From positions 397,001 through 461,000 of the forward strand of contig JAALGZ010000015.1 in assembly GCA_015227615.1 (NCBI GenBank): 64,000 nucleotides of DNA, in the 5' to 3' direction. Below the pieces are notes generated by a model that was given only the letters and a program-made list of their open reading frames with translations, was not told where the DNA came from and ran no database searches. This DNA is from Labyrinthula sp. Ha. Its lineage: Eukaryota; Sar; Bigyra; Labyrinthulida; Labyrinthulaceae. Positions 33,901 to 43,644 of this stretch are shown here, piece after piece. Position numbers and translations under genes: made by a program. Positions within the stretch are counted from its first letter, which is position 1. Each line of letters begins with the position of its first letter.

Positions 33901-35360
33901 CATGAACTTTTTAATTCTTACTGTACAGTAATTGAATCTTTTAATCATAAAGCAGGTAGCGCCGGCTCACTTTTTCCCTGATTGTTCGCATTCTACTTCG
34001 TCAATTTCCAAGGTTTCCATGCAATTTAAAGAAGAAGAAAAGTTTCGTGTCATTTAAATAAGTACTCAATAACCCTGCTCATTATTAGTTATTAATAATT
34101 ACCTATAATCAAAGGAAATGGATGGAGAATTATAAGAATTGATTAATAAAAAAGTTGTTGAAGAATGATTAATATTACACCAAATCCTGTCCATGTGTGC
34201 TAATGGCATGAATGAAGATGAAGAATAAGTGAGTCACCTTGTTCCCTACTAGAAGTACTAAAAAGAATAAAAAACAGAGTACAAAACTATTGTTTGAGTC
34301 TATCAACAAAACTGTTTCATAAACTCTCAGCTGGACGCTCACATTGATCCTTAGCAAGAACCAGTAATACCTTGGTAATTAACAACACTTAGGCAAATCT
34401 GTATACGTGACTAAATTGTTGAAAGAGTTCTTATAACATAGACACTCATAGACCAATTAACTCATGAGAACCTAATTAGCTCGGTACAGATGGTATCACA
34501 AGTTCTCTTTTTTTTGAAGGCCATTCGCCATAATAAACTAAGCCTTGTTCGTAAAATCGATTAACTATCTCATTCTAATTGACACATGTTAGTCACCATG
34601 AAATTTAGAACAAATTCAGGCATAACACATAATTCGTGATTGAGGTAAAAGTCATGAAGCATAGCCATTTCTGAGCTTTTCTTCGAGCTGAGTAGAGTGA
34701 TCTACTAGACTTCAATTTCGCACTTCCAAGCTAAGGGAGCACATCATATGGGGCTATAATTCTTTTGACTATGCTAATTTACTCTTGAAGCTTTAATATT
34801 ATCCACTCAGGGAGTAAGTTTTCATGTAGTTAACATTTTGCAGAGCTGTTACTAGTAGCGCCTTCTAAAAATTTTGGGATGGTTACATTTTTCTTGCTCT
34901 TTTCTTGGGTTAACCCTCTAAAGTAGCCACTAGTAACATTGCACGCTAAGCACTTTCTTTTAAATACTTGTGTCTGTACTAGACAGGTTATATCAGTAAG
35001 AACTCTTTAAGTACCAGTTAGTCAGCCTACTCTTATATATTACAATATTTCAGGTAATGACGTCATTAAAGTACCAAAGAGATGCTGTAGAACGGCTAGT
35101 AGATTGTGCCAAACTCCCAACTCTATTATACTATACTCTGTTTCTGGTGTAGTTAGTTAGTTATTTAAGGATTAATTGGGCCTAGTGGCCTAACCTTCTA
35201 CGAGCCTGGTACTTACTACGCTCTTAACCTATCGAAGTTTGGTTATACTACTTACTATGCTTCTTGTTACTATCAATATCTTGTTCTTTTCTCTGGTTCT
35301 TATTGTTCAGTTTCTCAGGATACCTGATTTCATTCGCCTAAGGTTGCATTACTCTAGATT
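30917..35360. other. spacer, no gene seen
   Basis: This 4.4-kb stretch is AT-rich with many stops in all frames. A short minus-strand open frame at 32120-32308 has protein-like composition but no recognisable domain. Around 33600-33850 there is an ACTCA-rich stretch. At 34853-34930 a segment resembles 63103-63185. No RNA gene is recognised. Confidence 0.45.
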
Positions 35361-35368
35361 ATTCATAC

Positions 35369-35400
35369 TTGATTTCCCAAAATGTTGATTTCCCAAAATC
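35369..35400. repeat. two tandem 16-bp units at the probable LINE 3' end
   Basis: TTGATTTCCCAAAATG occurs at 35369-35384 and again, with a last-base change, at 35385-35400. It lies where base composition changes from AT-rich spacer to the richer LINE 3' region, so it may be the element's repeated 3' tail. Confidence 0.5.
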
Positions 35401-35894
35401 TCAATCCTAAATCAAGCAAAAATTGCAAAAGGATTGAAATCTTTATCCGCCGAGCCAAGAAGGCCGAAGCAGACGATAGAAAGTGTCGATAACGTTCCTG
35501 AGGGTTACAATGAAGCATATGATGAATGTTTGAACAAGTTTTGAAACGATTTGAGCTGATTTTATCCAGAAGGTGGTAAGCTGAGGGTTCTGAAGGTTCC
35601 TGTTGCATCGGGGCTTTAGATGGGGTTGATCCAAGGTCGTGAACGGTGTATTCTTGTTTTCCATAACTCTTAGGGGTTCCAGGGAGGTGTATCGACAGGG
35701 TTTTGGCTGGTTTCTGGGTCAGGATGTGGATTCTGGTTGTTTGGGTGTTTTGGCTGTTTTGGGTTGGGATGGAGTTAGGGAGGTTGGGAGGTCCATTCAG
35801 GCTGTATCTTAAGGGAGAAGGGGACTGTGTTCCATTTATTGGCTGGGGTTGTAATATTTTTTAGATGCAGTTGTTAAATGTTCGGGTTCCAGGT

Positions 35895-38800
35895 TCAGGA
35901 TGTTCCAGTGAGTCCAAGAAGTTCGCTTACATAGGTCAAGGGGTTTATTCTAGCTGGTGCAGTTCCACGGTATCTCGCTGCTCGTTCCAGATAGTTTTCT
36001 TTTCTTGGTGCTCTTGATTCTGTGCCCGGTACGTTGTAGGTTCTTCTTAGACGTATTGGTTGGGGTGGTCCGTGGTTTGGTGGATCCTGGATGGGCGGCA
36101 CAGGATCGATATCTGCTTCTTCTTCTAGACCAAGTTTCCGACATGCTTCAGTGGGAGATATATATTTTGGGTCTTTCGGTTCTAGATGGTTGTTTATTCC
36201 AGCTTCTCGAAGAATATGAATTTGTCTGTCAGCTGTTGCATCGTCTGCATCTACATATTTTCTTCTCTGCTCAAGTAGAATCTTCTGGATGTCCAAGTCA
36301 CCTTGACAGAACCTGTATTCTTGGATTGGCACGTTGTTCAAGATGGAGTTTATTTTCCTTGTCAAGAAGTTTAGTTTTTTCTTTATATTATTGTTTAGGG
36401 GCCAGTTGCCGAGGTTATATATTCCAGGAGCTAAGACCATGCTGCGTGCTAGTTGTCTCTTCACTTTTTTGGTCAGAATGTTGCTGGAGAGTATGTCCCT
36501 GTATTTAGTAAGTCTTGCTTCGCACTTGTCCAGGTTAGACAGCACATGTTCCTGCGCTATTCCAGTGGAGTTAAAGACCACGCCTAAGTACTTCATTTCC
36601 TTAACTGGTTGGACTTCTTCTCCTAGCACTGATATTGATTCAGCTACTGGTTGCAGCATCTTCTGGACGATGTATTTAGTGTCTTTGACAGCAAATGTCC
36701 CTGCTCTTCTTCGATTTAAAGTTCCATCGCAAAAACGACTTCTAAGGTGTGCCTTTAAAGACTTCTCTCGATGAAAGTATCTTTGGCACTTTTCGCAGAA
36801 AAAATTGGTGAGAAGTTTATTTATGGTTTTATCCGGTATTTGTCCTGTCAAAGAATATCCTTCGTCTGTTAATAGTATTTTTGTTTTAGTTAAGTTTATT
36901 CTTAGGCCAGAGAGGGATTCAAGTTTGTAAAGCTGTTCAATGAAGGAACTTATTTGGTTGTTGTTTTTACAAAGTGCAACCAAGTCATCTGCAAAAGCTA
37001 GATAGTTAAAGATGTTTCCTGCTACTTCTACGTTTGCCAAGGTATTTGTATTTATCCTTTTTATTGTAGAATTGAGCACCAGTATGAATATAGCTGGTGA
37101 AAGTGAGTCTCCTTGAAGTACTCCTCTTCTCAAGTATACCGTTTTGGACAGATGTTTCCCTTCTGAGACTTTGACTGTAGCATTTTTATATAATACCCGG
37201 ATGAGTTTCCTGAGTTTGCTAGGCACTCCATGCTCCTTCAACGATAGTTGTATGAAGTCATGGTTGACTGAGTCAAAAGCCTTTTGAAAGTCAATGAAGA
37301 GAAGTTTCAGTTTTGTGTTCTGCAGCAGTTTTTTCTTCACAATATTGTTTAGGATTTCAATCTTGTTTGTTGTGGAGTGCCCTGACCTGAAACCTGCTTG
37401 ATAAGAAGGTAGTTTGCTGATAATTGGTTGAAGTCGGTTGTGGATTATCTTCGTTGTCAGTTTGAAGGCTGTGTTCAAGAGTGCTATGGGCTTGTATGAT
37501 CCTGGTAAATTCGTTTCTCCCTTTTATTTGTAGATATGAATGATTTTCCCAAGGCAGAACTGTTTCTTCATTCTCTGGCTTAATGATGTTTTCCTGATGA
37601 GTTCTTGGATTTCTCTTAGTAGAATTTTCTGAACAGCTGATGATGCTTTCAACACTTCGTTGTTGATGCAATCAACACCTGTGGCACGGTTATTCTTTAG
37701 TTGTCTTATGCATACCATGACTTCATCCATTAGCGGAGGATTTGAGTTTATGTGTTCTTCTGGAACCGGTTCATATATTGGTCTACAGTAATGCACCCTT
37801 TCATCTTGAGTCAAGTGTATTTTTGCTATTGGTGGAAGTTGTTGACTAGCTATATAGTCACTGAGTATTTTCAACCTCTGGCACGTATCTACTTTATTTC
37901 CTTTGTCATCTTTAGTGATCCGGGCATAGATTTTGGCTGTTGGCTTTACTAGATTCAGCAGTGAGTATGCTTCTCTTGTGCGGTTTTGCTCAAACAGGGA
38001 CTGTATTTTACTAGCAGTTTCAATGTACCAGTTTATTTTGTCTTTCCTTGCACTTCTTTTTACTGCGTTGGTGAGCTCCTTCCTTTTTCCCACTGTGGAT
38101 GTATCCCAGAGTGAGTTCTTCCTTCGTAGCAGTTCTCGTGTTTGATCGGATGCTCTTTGTTCTACCGTGTTGTTACTCTGTTCAGGTACGAGATCTTTAA
38201 CCAACTTTGGAATGATCTGCGTCAAGGCTTCGTAATCTCTTTCTTCCTCATTTAGTTTTAGGAGTTCCAGAGTAATCTTGTGATCCAGTTGTTGTGCAAG
38301 TTGCTTGTTCAAGAGGAGTTGGGAGAGATCTTTCTGGGGCGTTTTTTTCTATCTCTTCTTGCCTCTTTGGGATTTCCTCAGCTCCACCATAATAGCAACA
38401 TGGTCAAACTTCTCTTTCTACCAGATCCAGTTGCTGGTGCCCCTTCTGGGCTTGAACAGATAAATTCTTTCTGGTTTGTTGGTGATGAAAAAGTCGGTTT
38501 CCGATATCTTCGTATTATTATATCGGGAATAGAATGTTCCATGTTTTTTCGCTCCCTTCTTCTCAGTTACATGCCTGTGATTAACAATCGAATACCCTTT
38601 AATTTTTAGCCAATTTGCTAGCAGCTTTCCATTCGCGTTGCTTCTTTTTGAGAATCCCAGCTTACCCTCCTTCTTCAGCGTCGTTCTACTCACTTGTGCA
38701 TTGAAATCACCACCTAAAAGTAACGTCCTTCTCTTGTTCAGGTTTCTTGTTACCACACTCAACTCTTTCAGGAACTTTCTGTAGGATTCTCTGCCTAGTC

Positions 38801-39215
38801 CACAGTGTGAAGCGTAGCAGTTCACTACATTAATCTTTTTCTTGCCGGTGCCTTGGAGAACTACTTTCAGGATCCTGTCCCTAGTACTTTGGAACGAAGA
38901 GACGTTGCTAGCAAGTTCTTCAGCCAAGTAGGTCGCTACGCCTGCAGCTCCAGTAGGCGGCTTTGAGAAAAACCACTTACCTTTGCTGGTGCTGACTTTC
39001 ACCCTTTCCATCAACATCTTGTAGCCTGATTCGTGTAACTCTTGCAACATCAAAATCGACAGTTGCTGAGTTTTTTCTTCTAAAAGGTTAAGTTTTGTTG
39101 TAGTAAGACCACCTACGTTCACAGAAACTACAAGTAGTCTCTGTTTGCGCTGGCTCGCACACTCTAGGCCCTCTGTGGAGGTCGGAGTCGAGCAGTTCCG
39201 TTGAGGCAAGGACAT
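35895..39215 (-). pseudogene. LINE endonuclease/reverse transcriptase with internal zinc finger
   Basis: About 1106 codons lie in a single frame. The endonuclease (38418-39215) shows LMLQELHES with the catalytic Glu, NVVNCYASH, LLLGGDFNAQ and SETDFFI. The linker includes the NNRATGVDCINNEVLK motif. RT follows: FRSGHSTTNKI, LFIDFQKAFDSVNHD, LRRGVLQGDSLSPAIF and active site LAFADDLVAL. Between RT palm and thumb lies a zinc finger, CEKCQRYFHREKSLKAH plus a late Cys. The C-terminus is rich in proline and arginine, with no RNase H. Three nonsense codons interrupt the frame (TAG 38418-38420, TAG 38349-38351, TAA 37524-37526) but there is no frameshift. Confidence 0.85.
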
Positions 39216-39363
39216 ATAACTGTTTTTCTTGCTTCGTGCCCAAAATTTTGTTTCTGGTGTAAGAATATATGAGAATTGGTATGGCTTAAACGGTCACCAC
39301 TCACTTCTTTGCTTTGTAAAAAGTCCCAGAAAGTTTACCGTTTAAAAGTTGAAACAAACAAAA

Positions 39364-42300
39364 ATGCAGAACGACAACCCAAAGGAAGAGTACTTACAGG
39401 CGCTCTTTCGTAAGCACACTTACCCCATGCAAACACCTCAACCCTTCGTTCAGCAAAATTTATTAAAAACTGGGGTTAAAGACAGTAAATTCCAAGAAAC
39501 GAAGGTCCGGGAAGGCATTAAACTATATCGCAAGAAGCTTGAGGGTTCAGATATACTTTTTCTGGAAAAGTACATATTCAATGGCCACCAATTTTTAATC
39601 AAGTTGGAACTTGCCAATAATAGGATGGGTGTAGAAGGAGCTAAAGTATTTGCTCGGCTCTTGGAAAAGAATAGGTCTAACATAGACTTTTTGGATTTAA
39701 CCAAAAATTTTCTTGGCAACGAAGGCATTGAAGTTATCTCGAAAGCTTTGGAAACGAATACCAGACTAAAAGCACTTCTTATTGGAGATAATTCAGTCAC
39801 TGACGAGGGGGTGGAACCTGTTGCACGTATGCTTAAGAAGAATGCTACTCTCAAGAGTCTTGAGTTTCATAAAAATGCGTACTCAGGGGCATCTCTTCAA
39901 CCTTTGGCAGACGCAGTGAATATGAATAAGAGCTTAAAAGTAATAATGATTGGCGATCCTTCAACAATAAGGAGTCGATTAGAGTTTGTCAGGTATATGA
40001 TACAGTCAGAAAAATATGTTGACGAGGAATCAGATCGGACTAAGGTCGTCTTGGTGTATTCCAAGGATAGGGATAATATTATTTTAAAGGCTATATTGAA
40101 GCATTGGAGAACTAGCAAGCAACAAGGAAGAGAACTTTATTATATCGAAAGAGAAATGCTAGATAGATTTGATAGATTCAATAGAATGGACGATAAGAAG
40201 ATGGAAAAGTTGTATAAGACTGTTATCCAGCGATTAGCCATGCATACTAAGCAAGGTAGTGTACAGGCATTAATAGCAAAAATCGCTGTTTTCGGGGCAG
40301 AGAAAAGTGGCAAAACCAGTTTAATTGACTCTCTTATTGCGAACAGAACCCTTCTGCAAGAAAATTCCAAGAAGTCTGCGCATAGCGTTGTGATTAAAAA
40401 CTGGACACATAAGGGAATTAGGGCAACCATTTGGGATTTTAGTGGAAAAGACCAGTATTTCTTGGCAAACTCATATTTTGTAACTCCAAGGGCAGTGGTG
40501 ATGATTTGCGTCGATGCAACAAAATATGATGAAACCGAAGAAAGCTACCAGAAATTGGTTCAATATTATATTGATTCTGTAAATGCTAATGCTCCTGGGA
40601 GTCGATTTATAATTTTGCTTACTCAGATAGATAAACTATCTAGAAACTACTCGGACAAATTAGCTGATAAAAGTCCAATTGATAAAGTTGTCGAAGCTAT
40701 GGCAAAGAAGAAAAAGAAACATATTTCCCGCTCCTTTCACCAGCATGAGAGAAAACATTGCCAGTCCTTAGCAGCTGAAATTACCCGTCTTGGTGGAAAC
40801 CCGGTTTTCCCTGCAAAGATGGGGTCAAATCTTAGAAGTGTTAGGAGCTTGCAAAATTATGAAGATGAAGCTGGTGCTGCATTTGAAAATATGTTCAGCT
40901 CGGTCAATGAAGGAGAAGTTAACCAGGGTGAGGAGGGGGGAGAAAACGATGAATCACAACCACTAATGCGAATGAAAAGCATTAAAAATCAACTGCCCAG
41001 GACCAATGTTATTCAAGAGGATGCTCTTGAAGTCGAAGTCCAAGACACGTTGAGCAAGAAGAAGAAGAAAAGACCTTCTTATGCTGCTGAACCTTTCAAT
41101 TCAAACAATCTGGATTTTACTTCCCTTGGTCAATCCGCCGCAATTAGGCGCCCTTCGAAAAAGGAAACTCATGTAAAGTGGATGCCGAAGGTTCTTAATG
41201 CGATGAGAGAGAAAAGATGTAAGGAGCTACAGCTTCGCTTAACAAGAAGGCCTAACCTTGAAAATATAGTCCTTTCATCTGCAAAAAAGCTTTATAATTT
41301 TAGAGCCTTGAAAAATGCAATTAAACAAACTATGAAATCCCCAGAGACTGCTTCCAACCCAAGCTTGAAAGTTCACATTGAAAAGCCTGCTGCCCTTTTA
41401 TTTGGAAGGTTGTCCGAGAAGAATATGATGATGCTGCCACAATACGATAATGAGCTTCAAGCTACTTTGTATAAAGAAAACAAAGACACTATTGAGAATA
41501 TCTTAAAAGCTGATCCTAGTGTTGCCAAACACCGACCTCAACTCCTTAAATTCTCACAAGAACCAAAAAAGCAAGACAATGTATCTGACGGTAATAAGGA
41601 TCCCAAAAAAAATAGTAAAAGGGGCAAGTTTAAGCTTGGGAAACTATTGGGTAAGAAGAAGAAACAAGACGCGGTTAAAGCTTTGGGTGTGTCAGAGCAG
41701 AAACTCAAAATAGAAAACATTCCTGGTTTAGGCGATATGGGACCCATAGAGGTAGGTGAGTATAGACCTGTTTATACAGTTAACAGCTTGTATCACCTTA
41801 TTGTTAGCCCTGAACCCGGAAGCGATTTAAGAAGTCGTTTAATTGGGAGACTTCAACCTGGAAGCAGATTATTTAAAAGCAAAGATGAACTTTTTGTTGT
41901 GTTGGAAACACTTCATCAGATAGGTTATCTTTTATGGTTTTCAGGCCATAGCTCTTTGAAAAATGTTGTATTCGCAGAACCTGAGTGGGTTGTTTCCATG
42001 ATTTCAACCGTTCTTGATCCTCATATTTTACAAGGATTGGAGGATAATCTTCAACCAGAGGAAAAAGAAGCTTTTAAGAGGTTTAAAGAGGAAGGCAAGC
42101 TTGATATCAACTTGTTATGCAGTGTGGGTGCGTGGAAAGGGACAAGCAATGTAGATAAGTACCATTTAATTAATCTTATGGAAAGTTTCAATCTCATTTG
42201 CCCGGCTGCGAAAACTGAAGGTACCGAGAAGTCACCTGTGGAATATTTCATTCCTGCGTTCTTACAGAATGCTTCAATTAATAACCCATTGCTCGGTGGA

Positions 42301-43644
42301 CCTTCGGAACAGTCAAACAACTGGAAAAGGATGAAAAAACTGAAAAAGAAAATACTTTTTGATATCCGCTCAATTCCTGCCTATGTAGCAAAAGTAATGA
42401 AAGAAAACTTAAATGACAGCTTCAAGACGAAACCTACAGGAACAGGAGTAAGTTCAACTAATTTGGGTCTATCCAATAGATTAAGAGCAATTGCTGCTTC
42501 GCAATCTAATACAGTCCCTGCCCACGTGCAGTGGCGTTACGAGTTTGATGAGTTCATGCCTGATGGGCTGCTGGAAAGGCTTATTACTCTCTGTAATCCC
42601 ATTCTCATGTTCCATGACATGTTTAAACCTTTGCCAGATATTTTTGCTGGAGTTACTGGCGTCGATTTTTTATTTGTTGCTCACATTGAAACTTCTGATA
42701 AAAGAGAAGAAAAGGTTGGAGAGGAAGATCCTTATGTCTCGATGAAGACACAAAGTGAGGAAGGAAGGTTGGCTGGTTCTCTAGTACTTACAGTGGTAGC
42801 CACAGAAGCCTGGCTCGGAACCACTGAAAGTGCAGAGTTTAATCCTTCCGATATGTGGCAAGTTTTTAATACGATGACTTATCTAACCGAAAACTTGCTT
42901 GCCGAGTTCTCAGGCATCAGTTACGAGGTAATTGTATCATTGTACAACGAGGAACTGGGCACCATCAACTTGCCACGAGAAAACCTAGAACAGCATCTAT
43001 ACAGTGGAATGACCGGAGTTAAAAATGTTCATAGAAGGTCTCGTAAGATGAAGATACCTGTGCACGGACATAAGATCCCGTTGCACCACCTAGTTCCTCC
43101 TCTGTTTCAATATCCTGACCCTGGGGATGCCATTCCTAGTGCGAAGGATAAGTTTACTGAACCTGTTTTGCCCAGGGTGTCCGAACTGTGTTACATAATG
43201 AACACCTTGGACTTAATTAACGCCCAACTTGGCATTCTTCCACAGAACCGATTTAAAGCTCACATATTGCAAAAAGCGGTCAACAAAGTTATTGATCAAA
43301 TGCTTGTCCTTCTTGCTGACTGGTATGAACCTGAAATGAAGAATACTGATGATCCTGAGAACTTTAGTGGAGCGATGATTCGTGACAGGGAGGCAAACTT
43401 GAAAATTTTATCCGACGCCGGGGTGACTGAAGTGACTAGGTTGAAGCCAGCGATTAGGCAGTTTAATGATGCTGAAGTACAAGCCTTTATGGATCAACTG
43501 GTCGGAAGTAACAATCCTGTCATTTCCAATGTCGATGTCCAAACTGTGCAAGAAATGTTAGATGTTGCAAGTGGGATTTTCAAAATATTGATGCAAAAAA
43601 AAATTCAAAAGGACAATAAGAAGGAACGCACCCTACTTGGTTAA
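39364..43644 (+). CDS. Roco-family LRR-ROC-COR GTPase
   Basis: 1426 residues without introns, starting at the ATG after AAACAAACAAAA. Leucine-rich repeats of the ribonuclease-inhibitor type are at about 60-205 (LIKLELANNRMGVEGAKVFA, IDFLDLTKNFLGNEGIEVI). A Ras-like ROC domain follows: P-loop FGAEKSGKTSL near 313, switch/G3 WDFSGKDQY near 362 and G4 LLTQID near 424. Next are low-complexity lysine-rich and acidic stretches (about 450-600 and 740-790), then a COR-like region at about 810-1250 with YHLINLMESFNLICPA and EYFIPAFLQN. No kinase domain is present, unlike LRRK proteins. Roco proteins are dimerising GTPases in signalling. The long charged inserts between ROC and COR are unusual. A LINE is inserted just upstream in divergent orientation. 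Confidence 0.85.
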   Translation: MQNDNPKEEYLQALFRKHTYPMQTPQPFVQQNLLKTGVKDSKFQETKVREGIKLYRKKLEGSDILFLEKYIFNGHQFLIKLELANNRMGVEGAKVFARLLEKNRSNIDFLDLTKNFLGNEGIEVISKALETNTRLKALLIGDNSVTDEGVEPVARMLKKNATLKSLEFHKNAYSGASLQPLADAVNMNKSLKVIMIGDPSTIRSRLEFVRYMIQSEKYVDEESDRTKVVLVYSKDRDNIILKAILKHWRTSKQQGRELYYIEREMLDRFDRFNRMDDKKMEKLYKTVIQRLAMHTKQGSVQALIAKIAVFGAEKSGKTSLIDSLIANRTLLQENSKKSAHSVVIKNWTHKGIRATIWDFSGKDQYFLANSYFVTPRAVVMICVDATKYDETEESYQKLVQYYIDSVNANAPGSRFIILLTQIDKLSRNYSDKLADKSPIDKVVEAMAKKKKKHISRSFHQHERKHCQSLAAEITRLGGNPVFPAKMGSNLRSVRSLQNYEDEAGAAFENMFSSVNEGEVNQGEEGGENDESQPLMRMKSIKNQLPRTNVIQEDALEVEVQDTLSKKKKKRPSYAAEPFNSNNLDFTSLGQSAAIRRPSKKETHVKWMPKVLNAMREKRCKELQLRLTRRPNLENIVLSSAKKLYNFRALKNAIKQTMKSPETASNPSLKVHIEKPAALLFGRLSEKNMMMLPQYDNELQATLYKENKDTIENILKADPSVAKHRPQLLKFSQEPKKQDNVSDGNKDPKKNSKRGKFKLGKLLGKKKKQDAVKALGVSEQKLKIENIPGLGDMGPIEVGEYRPVYTVNSLYHLIVSPEPGSDLRSRLIGRLQPGSRLFKSKDELFVVLETLHQIGYLLWFSGHSSLKNVVFAEPEWVVSMISTVLDPHILQGLEDNLQPEEKEAFKRFKEEGKLDINLLCSVGAWKGTSNVDKYHLINLMESFNLICPAAKTEGTEKSPVEYFIPAFLQNASINNPLLGGPSEQSNNWKRMKKLKKKILFDIRSIPAYVAKVMKENLNDSFKTKPTGTGVSSTNLGLSNRLRAIAASQSNTVPAHVQWRYEFDEFMPDGLLERLITLCNPILMFHDMFKPLPDIFAGVTGVDFLFVAHIETSDKREEKVGEEDPYVSMKTQSEEGRLAGSLVLTVVATEAWLGTTESAEFNPSDMWQVFNTMTYLTENLLAEFSGISYEVIVSLYNEELGTINLPRENLEQHLYSGMTGVKNVHRRSRKMKIPVHGHKIPLHHLVPPLFQYPDPGDAIPSAKDKFTEPVLPRVSELCYIMNTLDLINAQLGILPQNRFKAHILQKAVNKVIDQMLVLLADWYEPEMKNTDDPENFSGAMIRDREANLKILSDAGVTEVTRLKPAIRQFNDAEVQAFMDQLVGSNNPVISNVDVQTVQEMLDVASGIFKILMQKKIQKDNKKERTLLG

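Larger units (their letters stand above)
35369..39297 (-). mobile_element. APE-type LINE (non-LTR) retrotransposon
   Basis: The element carries an apurinic-type endonuclease followed by a non-LTR reverse transcriptase on the minus strand, without LTRs. The coding part is 35895-39215, with about 500 bp of untranslated 3' region of higher GC than the spacer. The left end is placed at a short tandem repeat and the right end near 39297, where the open frame is lost. No separate ORF1/gag is present, so the copy may be 5'-truncated. No target duplication was seen. It lies head-to-head with the Roco gene, about 70-150 bp from its start codon. Confidence 0.85.

Noticed and set aside
34475-34515. TAGCTCGGTACAGATGG resembling a tRNA A-box followed by a T run
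   Set aside because: The distance to the T run is too short for a tRNA and no cloverleaf can be drawn.
35055-35075. TGACGTCA palindrome (CRE-like)
   Set aside because: Single short palindrome far from any supported gene start.
16821-43644. Alternative nuclear code with TAA/TAG read as glutamine, suggested by tiny introns and in-frame stops in retroelements
   Set aside because: Host genes of 926 to 1426 codons have no in-frame TAA or TAG, use CAA/CAG for glutamine, and end cleanly at TAG, TAA or TGA.
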